Shown: positions 23,531-29,829 of the stretch, one piece after another
Layout of the letters: every line of letters begins with the position of its first letter
Numbering within the stretch: the first letter of the stretch is position 1
Assembly (NCBI GenBank): GCA_902476875.1
Contig: CABSFC010000019.1
Location: 1-31,568 of the forward strand
Source of the DNA: an uncultured Oscillibacter sp.
GTDB lineage: Bacteria > Bacillota > Clostridia > Oscillospirales > Oscillospiraceae
Direction of reading: 5' to 3'
DNA length: 31,568 nucleotides
The notes under the pieces: generated by a model
Databases searched by the model: none
Seen by the model: the letters and a program-made list of their open reading frames with translations, nothing else
Told to the model about the DNA's origin: nothing
Position numbers and translations under genes: made by a program

Positions 23531-24779
23531 TCTTCTCCCAATAGGCCCTGGCGGCCTGCTCCGTCTTGTTGTCGCCCCACTCGTAGTAGCGGACGCCCTT
23601 CAGCGCGTCGGGCAGGTACTGCTGGTCCACCCAGTGGCCGGGGAAGCCGTGGGGGTAGAGGTAGCCCTGCTCCCGCTCCATGCCGGTGGAGTCCGCGTGG
23701 ACGTTTTGCAGCTCCCGGGGGACGTCTCCGGTCCTGCCGGCCCGCACGTCCGCCCGGGCGCGGGAGATGCCCTCCACCACGCTGTTGGACTTGGGGGCGG
23801 TGGCCAGAAGGATGGCCGCTTGGGCCAAGGGGAGCTGGGCCTCCGGCAGCCCCAGCTGCATCGCTGTGTCCACGCAGGATTTGACGATGGATACAGCCTG
23901 GGGATAGGCCATGCCGATGTCCTCACTGGCGGAGCACAGAAGCCGCCGGCAGGGCGTGACCAGGTCTCCGGCCTCCAAAAAGCGGGCCAGATAGTGCAGC
24001 GCCGCGTCCGGGTCGCTGCCCCGCAGGGACTTCATCAGGGCCGAGGCAATGTCATACATGGCGTCCCCGCCTTTGTCGTACCGCATCGCGCTGCGCTGAG
24101 CGGTTTGTAAAGCGTCATCCCTTGTCAGATAAAGCTTGCCCGTTTTCGGCACCGCCGCCTGACATAGCAGTTCCACCGCGTTGATGGCCTTGCGGACGTC
24201 GCCGCCGCAGGCTGTGGCGATCTGTAAGGGCACGCCCTCCTCCCAGTCCAGGGGGAGCTCGCTGCGCGTCTGTTCGATCTTCAACGCCCGCAGAACGGCG
24301 GGCTCCGCCTCCTGGGGGGAGATCGCCTTGAACTCAAACACCGTGCTGCGAGACAGCAGGGCGCTGTAGACGTAAAAGTACGGGTTCTCCGTGGTGGAGG
24401 CGATCAGCGTCAGCTTGCCGTTCTCCATGAACTCCAGCAGGCTCTGCTGCTGCTTTTTGTTGAAATACTGGATCTCGTCCAGATACAGCAGCACGCCGCC
24501 GGGGGCCAGCAGGGTCCCCACATCGGCGATGATGTCCTTGATATCCTGCAAAGACGCCGTGGTGGCGTTGAGCCGGTACAGGGTCTTGTTGGTCTTCTCC
24601 GCGATGATGTTGGCGATGGTGGTCTTGCCCGTGCCGGAGGGCCCGTAGAACACCATGTTGGCGTCGGTGCCCTTTTCGATCAGGCGGCGCAGCAGTGCGC
24701 CGGGGGCCAGCAGGTGCCGCTGTCCCACCACTTCATCCAAGGTTTTCGGGCGGATCTCATCCGCCAAAGGCCGCTGCAT
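23511..24779 (-). CDS. rarA: Replication-associated recombination protein A (RarA/MgsA), AAA+ ATPase
   Basis: 422-residue clamp-loader-like ATPase that acts at stalled replication forks. Motifs are the N-terminal RPLADEIRPKTLDEVVGQRHLL, Walker A GPSGTGKT at 46-53, Walker B LLYLDEI with D101/E102, sensor 1 IASTTENPYF, then ARFLEAGDLVTPCRRLLCSASEDIGMA and the family-specific C-terminal region GYLYPHGFPGHWVDQQYLPD. Length is normal. A GGAG lies 8 nt before the ATG. It follows an AT-rich orphan gene by 18 nt, probably in one transcript, and converges on the S1 gene with a 20-nt overlap and no terminator between them. Confidence 0.97.
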   Translation of the reverse strand: MQRPLADEIRPKTLDEVVGQRHLLAPGALLRRLIEKGTDANMVFYGPSGTGKTTIANIIAEKTNKTLYRLNATTASLQDIKDIIADVGTLLAPGGVLLYLDEIQYFNKKQQQSLLEFMENGKLTLIASTTENPYFYVYSALLSRSTVFEFKAISPQEAEPAVLRALKIEQTRSELPLDWEEGVPLQIATACGGDVRKAINAVELLCQAAVPKTGKLYLTRDDALQTAQRSAMRYDKGGDAMYDIASALMKSLRGSDPDAALHYLARFLEAGDLVTPCRRLLCSASEDIGMAYPQAVSIVKSCVDTAMQLGLPEAQLPLAQAAILLATAPKSNSVVEGISRARADVRAGRTGDVPRELQNVHADSTGMEREQGYLYPHGFPGHWVDQQYLPDALKGVRYYEWGDNKTEQAARAYWEKIKGKEL

Positions 24780-24797
24780 GGCGCACGCTCCTCTCTT

Positions 24798-25247
24798 TTA
24801 CATCTCATCTGCCTGGGCTACTTGGTGAACAAACAGTAACGTATCGGATTCCTCCGTCGCATATTTCATAAGACTGAGGGGGAATGCTAAAAGCGTCCAA
24901 ATCAGATACCAGCATATCAAAAAAATATTTCTGCTTCTCATGATAAAATAAAGGAATAAAAGAAACGGCAGCCATCTAATGAGGCTGATTTTTTCCGAAA
25001 ACCGCAGTCTTCCCTCAATGACGGTGTGTCCATCCTCCGTCAGGATTTTCCCGGCAAAGTGTCTCTGACCGGATATTTTCCGGTGCTTGCAGATTTTCTG
25101 CACCCAAAAGGTGTTCCCGGATACATTTCCGATCATCTGCTCCTTGCTGAGGAAACTCCCGCCTCCCCTGGGGCTGCGCGCAACTGTTATGTGGGCCAAG
25201 ATCCGCCGCTTGAGTTCCTCTTCGCTGAAACGGGATTCCATGCGCAT
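24798..25247 (-). CDS. Unknown membrane protein upstream of rarA
   Basis: 149 residues, not recognised. The N-terminal ~85 residues are soluble and basic (SEEELKRRILAHITVARSPRGGG; GHTVIEGRLRFSEK), followed by two adjacent hydrophobic segments (LIRWLPFLLFLYFIM and NIFLICWYLIWTLLAFPLSLM) and a short acidic tail. Third-codon AT use is clearly higher than in neighbouring genes, suggesting recent acquisition or weak selection. ATG 25247 has GGGGGTGGG upstream; ATG 25241 and 25262 are also possible. It probably shares a promoter with rarA. Confidence 0.6.
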   Translation of the reverse strand: MRMESRFSEEELKRRILAHITVARSPRGGGSFLSKEQMIGNVSGNTFWVQKICKHRKISGQRHFAGKILTEDGHTVIEGRLRFSEKISLIRWLPFLLFLYFIMRSRNIFLICWYLIWTLLAFPLSLMKYATEESDTLLFVHQVAQADEM

Positions 25248-25276
25248 GAGACCCACCCCCATTCGTTGCCACTGGC

Positions 25277-25305
25277 ATTTTACCACAAAGAAACATGTTT
25301 GACCA
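25277..25305 (-). promoter_or_regulatory. Probable promoter of the orphan-rarA unit
   Basis: On the minus strand: -35 TGGTCA (25305-25300, 4 of 6), 17-bp spacer, -10 TAAAAT (25282-25277). Confidence 0.5.
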
Positions 25306-25353
25306 GCGTTTGATGAAAAAGCATTTTGTGTGTTGCGATTTTTAATTTTCCTC

Positions 25354-25382
25354 TCGCCAACAGGCGGATTTTGTGGTATCCT
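25354..25382 (+). promoter_or_regulatory. Possible promoter of nth
   Basis: -35 TCGCCA (25354-25359, 4 of 6), 17-bp spacer, -10 TATCCT (25377-25382). It leaves a leader of about 14 nt before the ATG, which just fits the ribosome site. Confidence 0.35.
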
Positions 25383-25402
25383 GTCGGCGTGAGGTGACTG
25401 CC

Positions 25403-26044
25403 ATGAAATCCAAGGCCGCCGTCAAGCGGATCATTGAAACGCTGAAGGGCGTCTATCCGGACGCCCTGTGCTCCCTGCAATATGAGAAGGACTACGAGCT
25501 GCTGTTTGCCGTGCGGCTCTCCGCACAGTGCACCGACGAGCGGGTCAACAAGGTGACTCCGGCGCTGTACCAGCGCTTTCCGACGCTGGAGAGCTTTGCC
25601 CAGGCCGACCCCAGGGAGGTGGGGGAGTACATCCACTCCTGCGGCTTCTACAACGGGAAAGCCAGGGACATCGTGGCCTGCGCCCAGCAGCTGATCGAAA
25701 AGCACGGCGGCAGGGTCCCCGGCACCATGGAGGAGCTGACCGCCCTCCCCGGTGTGGGGCGCAAGACCGCCAACCTGATTCTGGGGGACATCTTCGGCCA
25801 GGAGGGCTACGTCTGCGACACCCACTGCATCCGCATCACCGGGCGGCTGGGCATCACGGACGGCTCCAAGGACCCCCTTCAGGTGGAAAAACAGCTGCGC
25901 CAGTCCATCCCGCCCAGGGAGTCCAACAACTTCTGCCACCGGATGGTGCTGTTTGGCCGGGAGACCTGCACCGCCCGCAGCCCCAAGTGCGAGGGCTGCC
26001 CGCTGCGGAAGGACTGCGACACCGGAAAAGCCGCCGCAAAATAA
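25403..26044 (+). CDS. nth: Endonuclease III (DNA glycosylase/AP lyase)
   Basis: 213-residue base-excision repair enzyme that removes oxidised pyrimidines and cuts at abasic sites. The helix-hairpin-helix is LPGVGRKTAN with catalytic K121. The general-acid aspartate is D139 in YVCDTHCIRITGRLG. The [4Fe-4S] cluster ligands C189, C196, C199 and C205 have the standard C-x6-C-x2-C-x5-C spacing. I start at ATG 25403, preceded by GAGGTG; the frame is open upstream but homology begins at KSKAAVKRIIETL. It is a single-gene unit with a strong terminator. Confidence 0.97.
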   Translation: MKSKAAVKRIIETLKGVYPDALCSLQYEKDYELLFAVRLSAQCTDERVNKVTPALYQRFPTLESFAQADPREVGEYIHSCGFYNGKARDIVACAQQLIEKHGGRVPGTMEELTALPGVGRKTANLILGDIFGQEGYVCDTHCIRITGRLGITDGSKDPLQVEKQLRQSIPPRESNNFCHRMVLFGRETCTARSPKCEGCPLRKDCDTGKAAAK

Positions 26045-26056
26045 TGCCAGCCATTT

Positions 26057-26086
26057 GTGCCTGCGCCAAAGCGCAGGCACTTTTTT
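26057..26086 (+). terminator. Intrinsic terminator of nth
   Basis: Perfect 10-bp stem GTGCCTGCGC (26057-26066) / GCGCAGGCAC (26071-26080), loop CAAA, then six T's. Confidence 0.92.
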
Positions 26087-26099
26087 GCGCCCGCCCTCA

Positions 26100-26105
26100 T
26101 ATACT
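26100..26105 (+). promoter_or_regulatory. Possible -10 element of the three-gene cassette
   Basis: TATACT lies at 26100-26105, about 43 nt before the first ATG of the cassette and 14 nt past the nth terminator T-run. No good sigma-A -35 sits 17 bp upstream (GCACTT at 26077-26082). A sigma-K-like reading (CACT, 16 nt, CATATACTG) is also possible but overlaps the terminator. Confidence 0.3.
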
Positions 26106-26147
26106 GACTTGGAACGCAAAGAATACGCCATGCGCTTAGGAGGTACT

Positions 26148-26405
26148 ATGGACGAAAACACGGCGCGGCTGGCCAAACAGCTGCAGAGCAACCCGGCGAT
26201 GCTCCGGTCCCTGATGCAGTCCCGGGACGGGCAGGCCCTGCTACAAATGCTGACCCAGGGGGATCGGGGGGCGGGCCTCCAGCGGGCCGTCCAGTCCGCC
26301 ACCAGGGGCGACACCTCGGAGATGGTGCGGCTGGTGAATCAGATCATGCAGAGCCCCGGCGGCGCGGAGCTGGTGGACCGCATCAACAAGGCGGTCCAGA
26401 AGTAA
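26148..26405 (+). CDS. Unknown small helical protein, cassette gene 1
   Basis: 85 residues, not recognised. It is wholly helical by composition and has two 'NP/SP-x-x-x' helix repeats: LQSNPAMLRSLMQSRDGQALLQML and VNQIMQSPGGAELVDRINKAV. The first resembles the N-terminus of the next gene product (LLSNPDAMAQIMQMAQSL), hinting at a shared protein-binding module that looks like STI1-type helical repeats (inference). No membrane segment or cysteine. The ribosome site TAGGAGG lies at ideal distance before ATG 26148; the longer open frame upstream crosses the nth terminator and is not used. Confidence 0.75.
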   Translation: MDENTARLAKQLQSNPAMLRSLMQSRDGQALLQMLTQGDRGAGLQRAVQSATRGDTSEMVRLVNQIMQSPGGAELVDRINKAVQK

Positions 26406-26429
26406 TCAGGAGAAGGGCGGTGGGGACGC

Positions 26430-26867
26430 GTGGCGGAATTCGATGACAAACTGAACAGCCTGCTGTCCAACCCGGACGCCATGGCGCAGATCATGCAGAT
26501 GGCGCAGTCCCTCTCCGGCGGCGGACAGGAGCAGGCCCCGCCCTCCCCTCCGCCGCAGCAGCCGCGGACCCAGCAGCCGGCGTCCGCTGTCTCCTGGTCG
26601 GGCCAGGGGCAGCAGGCCGGCCCTCAGCCGTCTCAGGGCGGAGACATCCTCTCCTCTCTCACCGGCGGGATGGACCCCAAGCTGATGATGAAGCTGCTGC
26701 CTCTGATTCAGGAGCTGGGCGGACAGCAGGACTCCAACGCCCGCCAGCTGCTCTACGCCCTGCGGCCCTATCTGAAGCCGGAGCGGCAGGACAAGATCGA
26801 GCGGGCGCTCCAGCTGGCGCGTCTGTTCCACTTGGGGAAGAAATTCCTGGCGGGCTGGGAGGGATGA
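26430..26867 (+). CDS. Unknown protein with NP-helix and C-terminal helical module, cassette gene 2
   Basis: 145 residues. Residues 1-28 carry FDDKLNSLLSNPDAMAQIMQMAQSL, residues about 30-70 are a low-complexity linker rich in Pro, Gln and Gly, and residues about 78-145 form a helical module (DPKLMMKLLPLIQELGGQQDSNARQLLYALRPYLKPERQDKIERALQLARLFHLGKKFL). I recall such an 'xLLxALRPYLxxxRQxKIxxAxxLxxL' ending in uncharacterised proteins of many Clostridia. It starts at GTG 26430 behind GGAG/GGGCGG, 24 nt after gene 1, and ends 3 nt before gene 3. The function is unknown. The linker suggests a scaffold joining two partners. Confidence 0.8.
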   Translation: MAEFDDKLNSLLSNPDAMAQIMQMAQSLSGGGQEQAPPSPPPQQPRTQQPASAVSWSGQGQQAGPQPSQGGDILSSLTGGMDPKLMMKLLPLIQELGGQQDSNARQLLYALRPYLKPERQDKIERALQLARLFHLGKKFLAGWEG

Positions 26868-26870
26868 GGG

Positions 26871-27233
26871 ATGTATAACCGCTATATCCGCAACGACAAC
26901 GGCTCCTACACCCGCATCCCCCAGGAGGACCCGCCCAGGACCCAGCCCTCCGAGGAAGGGACGCGGCAGGAGAACCGCCAGCCCTCCCCGGAGCCGGAGA
27001 AGCGGGAGCGCGGGGACGGGAGGATGCCCGCCGGACCTTCGCCGTCCTTTGGCGGCGGGCCGGGCCATCTGACCGACGGACTCAGCAGCTTCCTGCGGCA
27101 CGTTCTGGACCAGCTCCACCTGGACCATGTGGACACCGGGGACCTGCTGCTGTTGATTCTGCTGTTCTTCCTGTTCCGGGAGGACGCGGACGAGGAGCTG
27201 CTGGTATCCCTGGGCCTGCTTTTGATCTTGTGA
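26871..27233 (+). CDS. Unknown protein with C-terminal double hydrophobic segment, cassette gene 3
   Basis: 120 residues. The first ~60 are disordered and rich in Pro, Glu and Arg (IPQEDPPRTQPSEEGTRQENRQPSPEPEKRERGDGRMP). The last ~30 are two very short Leu-rich segments (GDLLLLILLFFLF and LLVSLGLLLIL) split by the charged REDADEE. That shape fits a membrane-dipping hairpin or an amphipathic anchor rather than two full spans. It starts 3 nt after gene 2 with GGGAGGGATGAGG overlapping the upstream stop, so the two are translated together. It probably brings the cassette proteins to a membrane; this is inference. Confidence 0.78.
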   Translation: MYNRYIRNDNGSYTRIPQEDPPRTQPSEEGTRQENRQPSPEPEKRERGDGRMPAGPSPSFGGGPGHLTDGLSSFLRHVLDQLHLDHVDTGDLLLLILLFFLFREDADEELLVSLGLLLIL

Positions 27234-27238
27234 GAAGG

Positions 27239-27276
27239 GCCCCCGCCTGTCGGGTAGACTGACAGGCGGGGGCTTT
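27239..27276 (+). terminator. Terminator of the three-gene cassette
   Basis: Perfect 13-bp stem GCCCCCGCCTGTC (27239-27251) / GACAGGCGGGGGC (27261-27273) with a 9-nt loop and a short TTT tail. It also lies between the cassette and the convergent small membrane gene. Confidence 0.85.
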
Positions 27277-27295
27277 GCGGCGCGGAGGCTGCGGC

Positions 27296-27517
27296 TTACC
27301 GCCTGCGGGACGCGCGGGCCAGCCCCAAACAGATCAGGACGCCGAAGAGGAAGGGTACAGCCAGGAGGAACGCGGTGGAGGGCGGCGCACTGCACCCACC
27401 GTATCTGCCGCAGTAGACAAGCCCGGTGTATTCCGAGGCCACCGTCGCGCACATGGTGTGGGACAGCAGCAGGGCCAGGACCAGAAAGAGCCGGGAGAGC
27501 TTGGGATGATCTCGCAT
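27296..27517 (-). CDS. Small two-helix membrane protein
   Basis: 73 residues from ATG 27517. Two hydrophobic helices (LSRLFLVLALLLSHTMCATVA and TAFLLAVPFLFGVLICLGLA) flank a short loop with a cysteine pair (VYCGRYGGC) likely outside the cell. I chose 27517 because GAGG sits 6 nt upstream. An alternative ATG at 27586 adds 23 residues, lies 11 nt after the XRE gene stop and has a weaker AGGCGG site. It probably shares a transcript with the XRE regulator. Function unknown. Confidence 0.6.
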   Translation of the reverse strand: MRDHPKLSRLFLVLALLLSHTMCATVASEYTGLVYCGRYGGCSAPPSTAFLLAVPFLFGVLICLGLARASRRR

Positions 27518-27597
27518 AAAAAGCCTCACTTTCCAAAAGACGTGGGCCGGAGCGGTCGGATCGGACCGGGACGGGAGCAGTTTCATAAGAAGACCGC

Positions 27598-28041
27598 CTA
27601 TTTTTTGCTTCGCAGGAGCAGGCCGGCGCCTGCCGCCAGGGCCGCCGCGCAGAGGACCGCCAGGATGCCGGAGCCGTTCAGCGTCACCGCCGACGAGGCG
27701 TCCAGCCGCGCCGCGGCGGCGGGGGAGAAGGCCGCGGTCAGGCCCCAGAGCAGCAGCCCGCCCACGCCCAGCAGACAGAGCAGCAGTCCCACGGCAAAGC
27801 CGCGCTTAGGCGCGGGCGCCGTGCCTGGCCGGACCGTCATTTCTGCCGGTTCCGGCGCGTCCTCCAGCAGCAGGTAGTCCGTGGTGACGCCGTAGAGCCT
27901 GCTGAGGGCCGCCAGCTTGTCCGCCTCCGGCACCGACTGGCCGCCCTCCCATTTACTGACGGCCTGCCGGGAGACGCCCAGCCGCTCCTGAGAGAGGCCG
28001 CTTTGCCGCCGGAGATTGTATAGCTTTTCTGACAGCTTCAT
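27598..28041 (-). CDS. XRE-family HTH protein with membrane tail and shortened HTH
   Basis: 147 residues. The first ~57 form an XRE/Cro helix-turn-helix (MKLSEKLYNLRRQSGLSQERLGVSRQAVSKWEGGQSVPEADKLAALSRLYGVTTDYLL). Compared with the usual LSQEELAEKLGVSRQ pattern it lacks four residues between LSQE and LGVSRQ, inside helix 2. Two membrane helices follow near 82-105 and 120-143. The ATG at 28041 has AGGAGG upstream. Such proteins are usually one-component regulators tied to a neighbouring membrane protein; here the small two-helix protein follows it. The shortened HTH raises the possibility of altered or lost DNA binding. Confidence 0.85.
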   Translation of the reverse strand: MKLSEKLYNLRRQSGLSQERLGVSRQAVSKWEGGQSVPEADKLAALSRLYGVTTDYLLLEDAPEPAEMTVRPGTAPAPKRGFAVGLLLCLLGVGGLLLWGLTAAFSPAAAARLDASSAVTLNGSGILAVLCAAALAAGAGLLLRSKK

Positions 28042-28085
28042 GGGGAATCCTCCTGAATTAATCCTACCAAACTTCTTTTTTCCTT

Positions 28086-28114
28086 ACTATACCCCGGACC
28101 TTCCATTTCCGCAA
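28086..28114 (-). promoter_or_regulatory. Sigma-A promoter of the XRE gene
   Basis: On the minus strand: -35 TTGCGG (28114-28109), 17-bp spacer, -10 TATAGT (28091-28086). The -35 overlaps the palindrome at 28111-28125. Confidence 0.68.
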
Positions 28115-28125
28115 CCGCCGGTTGC
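28111..28125. promoter_or_regulatory. Palindromic operator candidate over the XRE promoter
   Basis: GCAACCG (28111-28117), one central C, CGGTTGC (28119-28125): a perfect 7-bp inverted repeat. It covers part of the -35 of the XRE gene and lies 51 bp upstream of the spoIIGA -10. It fits an autoregulatory site of the XRE protein. Confidence 0.5.
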
Positions 28126-28175
28126 AGTTTTGCCTCCGCCCCGTTTTTGCGACTGGTTTTACGGGGAGCCTGCCC

Positions 28176-28181
28176 TATAAT
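28176..28181 (+). promoter_or_regulatory. -10 element of spoIIGA-sigE
   Basis: A perfect TATAAT lies 29 nt before the spoIIGA ATG. At 17 bp upstream there is only CTGGTT. A TTGCGA lies at 28147-28152, 23 bp upstream. The B. subtilis spoIIG promoter also has an over-long spacer and depends on Spo0A. An imperfect Spo0A-box match (AGTCGCA on the minus strand, 5 of 7) overlaps that region. Confidence 0.55.
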
Positions 28182-28210
28182 AAACTGCGTTGACGAAAGG
28201 GGGGCGGGCC

Positions 28211-29266
28211 ATGACGGTGATCTATGTGGACAGTGTGTTCGTGCTGAACGCGACCATGGACTACCTGCTGTTTCTGGTCACCGCCCGGCTGGCGGGGGTG
28301 CCGCTGCGGCGGAGGCGGTACCTGCTGGCGGCGGTGGCGGGCGGGGCCTATGCCGTGGCGGTGTTCCTGCCGGGCGGCGCCTTTCTGGCCGCCACCCCGG
28401 CCAAGCTGGCAGTGGGCGTGCTGCTTTCCCTGCTGGCCTTCGGCGGGGAGGAAAAGCTGCTGCGGCTGACCCTGCTGCTGTTCGCCATCGCCTGCGCCCT
28501 GGCGGGCTGCGTGCTGGCCCTCGGGCTGCTGGCGGGCAGCGCGGTCCCGGCGGTAAACGGCGTTTTTTACACGGACGTGGACGCCAAGGTCCTGCTGGCG
28601 GCGGGCACCGCGGCCTATCTGGTCCTGACGGTGGTGTTCCGGGCGGCGGCCCGCCACGGGCTCGGCGGGGAGCTGCTGCCGGTGCGGGTCTGCATCGGCG
28701 GGCGCGTGACAGAGCTGACCGCCCTGTGGGACAGCGGCAATTCCCTGCGGGACCCGGTGGGGGGCCAGCCGGTGCTGGTGACGGCCCCCGGCACCCTGGA
28801 GGGCAGCCTGCCCCGGGAGCTGCGCCGCCTGCTGACGCCGGTGGGACTTCGATCTCCGGCGGATATTCTGGAGCCGGCGCGGCGGGCGGCTCCGGAGCTG
28901 CGGCCCCGGCTGCTGCCGTATCACACGGTGGGGATGCCCGCCGGACTGCTGCTGGCGGTGCGGACGGATTGGGTGGAAATTGCCGGGACGCGGCGGGCAG
29001 GCGTTGCGGTGGCGCTGTCGCCCACGGCGTTGGGAACAGGCTACACGGCCCTGTGGGGCGGCGAAGTGAGAAAGGGAGGAAGCCATGAACATTTTGCGGG
29101 AAAAGCTGCGGCGGCTGCTGGGGCGGCTGGGGCTGCTGCCGGGGGCGGGGGTCCACTACATCGGCGGCAGCGACACCCTGCCGCCGCCGCTGACAAAGGA
29201 GCGGGAGACGGAGCTGCTGGCCCGGCTGGAGGAAGAGGATGCCCGGAAGGAGCTGATCGAGCATAA
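28211..29266 (+). CDS. spoIIGA: Sporulation sigma-E processing peptidase SpoIIGA
   Basis: Membrane aspartic protease of the mother cell that cleaves pro-sigma-E. The N-terminal half has about five hydrophobic segments (IYVDSVFVLNATMDYLLFLVTARLAG is the family start). The protease half carries LWDSGNSLRDPVGGQPV with catalytic D174, and LPYHTVGMPAGLLLAVRTD. I start at ATG 28211, with GGGGGGCGGG upstream. Homology ends near residue 285 (TGYTALWGG), yet the frame has no stop until 29264-29266, giving 351 residues and a 182-nt overlap with sigE. The last ~60 residues (Ala/Gly-rich) look like out-of-frame sigE sequence. Confidence 0.93.
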   Translation: MTVIYVDSVFVLNATMDYLLFLVTARLAGVPLRRRRYLLAAVAGGAYAVAVFLPGGAFLAATPAKLAVGVLLSLLAFGGEEKLLRLTLLLFAIACALAGCVLALGLLAGSAVPAVNGVFYTDVDAKVLLAAGTAAYLVLTVVFRAAARHGLGGELLPVRVCIGGRVTELTALWDSGNSLRDPVGGQPVLVTAPGTLEGSLPRELRRLLTPVGLRSPADILEPARRAAPELRPRLLPYHTVGMPAGLLLAVRTDWVEIAGTRRAGVAVALSPTALGTGYTALWGGEVRKGGSHEHFAGKAAAAAGAAGAAAGGGGPLHRRQRHPAAAADKGAGDGAAGPAGGRGCPEGADRA

Positions 29267-29789
29267 CCTGCGGCTGGTGGTGTACATCGCCCGGCGGTTT
29301 GAGAACACGGGCATCAATATCGAGGACCTGATCTCCATCGGCACCATCGGCCTGATCAAGGCGGTGGGGACCTACCGGACGGATAAGAACATCAAGCTGG
29401 CAACCTACGCCTCCCGGTGCATTGAGAACGAGATATTGATGTACCTGCGGAAAAACGCCAACCGCAAGGGAGAGGTCTCCTTTGACGAGCCGCTGAACAC
29501 CGACTGGGACGGCAACGAGCTGCTGCTGTCCGACGTGCTGGGCACCGAGGCGGACGTGGTGATGCGGCCCATCGAGGAGGACGTGGACCGCTCGCTGCTG
29601 GCGGCGGCCATCAATATCCTCTCGCCCCGGGAGAAGCAGATCATCACATTGCGCTTTGGCCTGGGCGGCGGCAGGGAGCAGACCCAGAAGGAGGTGGCGG
29701 ACCAGCTGGGCATCTCCCAGAGCTACATCTCCCGGCTGGAAAAGCGCATCATCTCCCGGCTGAAAAAGGAGATTTTGCGGCTATCCTGA
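29085..29789 (+). CDS. sigE: Sporulation sigma factor sigma-E (pro-form)
   Basis: 234-residue sigma factor for early mother-cell genes. It has the pro-peptide MNILREKLRRLLGRLGLLPGAGVHY; by analogy with B. subtilis, cleavage would fall between Y25 and I26 in HYIGGSDTLPPPL. Region 2 contains HNLRLVVYIARRFENTGINIEDLISIGTIGLIKAV and the DNA-melting segment TYRTDKNIKLATYASRCIENEILMYLR. Region 4 ends with ILSPREKQIITLRFGLGG and the HTH QTQKEVADQLGISQSYISRLEKR. AGGGAGGAAG precedes the ATG. It follows spoIIGA as usual, but sigG does not follow. No clear terminator separates it from the T-box promoter. Confidence 0.98.
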   Translation: MNILREKLRRLLGRLGLLPGAGVHYIGGSDTLPPPLTKERETELLARLEEEDARKELIEHNLRLVVYIARRFENTGINIEDLISIGTIGLIKAVGTYRTDKNIKLATYASRCIENEILMYLRKNANRKGEVSFDEPLNTDWDGNELLLSDVLGTEADVVMRPIEEDVDRSLLAAAINILSPREKQIITLRFGLGGGREQTQKEVADQLGISQSYISRLEKRIISRLKKEILRLS

Positions 29790-29792
29790 CCC

Positions 29793-29821
29793 TTGACAAT
29801 CCAAAACGGGTATACTATACT
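29793..29821 (+). promoter_or_regulatory. Sigma-A promoter of the T-box/valS unit
   Basis: -35 TTGACA (29793-29798, perfect), 17-bp spacer, -10 TATACT (29816-29821). It begins only 4 nt after the sigE stop. Confidence 0.88.
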
Positions 29822-29829
29822 AGCTAAGT

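Noticed and set aside
27296..27586. A longer 96-residue form of the small two-helix membrane protein, starting at 27586
   Set aside because: The extra 23 residues look non-native and the ribosome site is weaker than that for ATG 27517. I keep the shorter form but cannot exclude the longer one.
28191..28197. TGACGAA, an exact match to the Spo0A box consensus TGNCGAA
   Set aside because: It lies downstream of the -10, at about +4 to +10, next to the ribosome site. A 7-bp match by chance is likely, and activator sites are not expected there.
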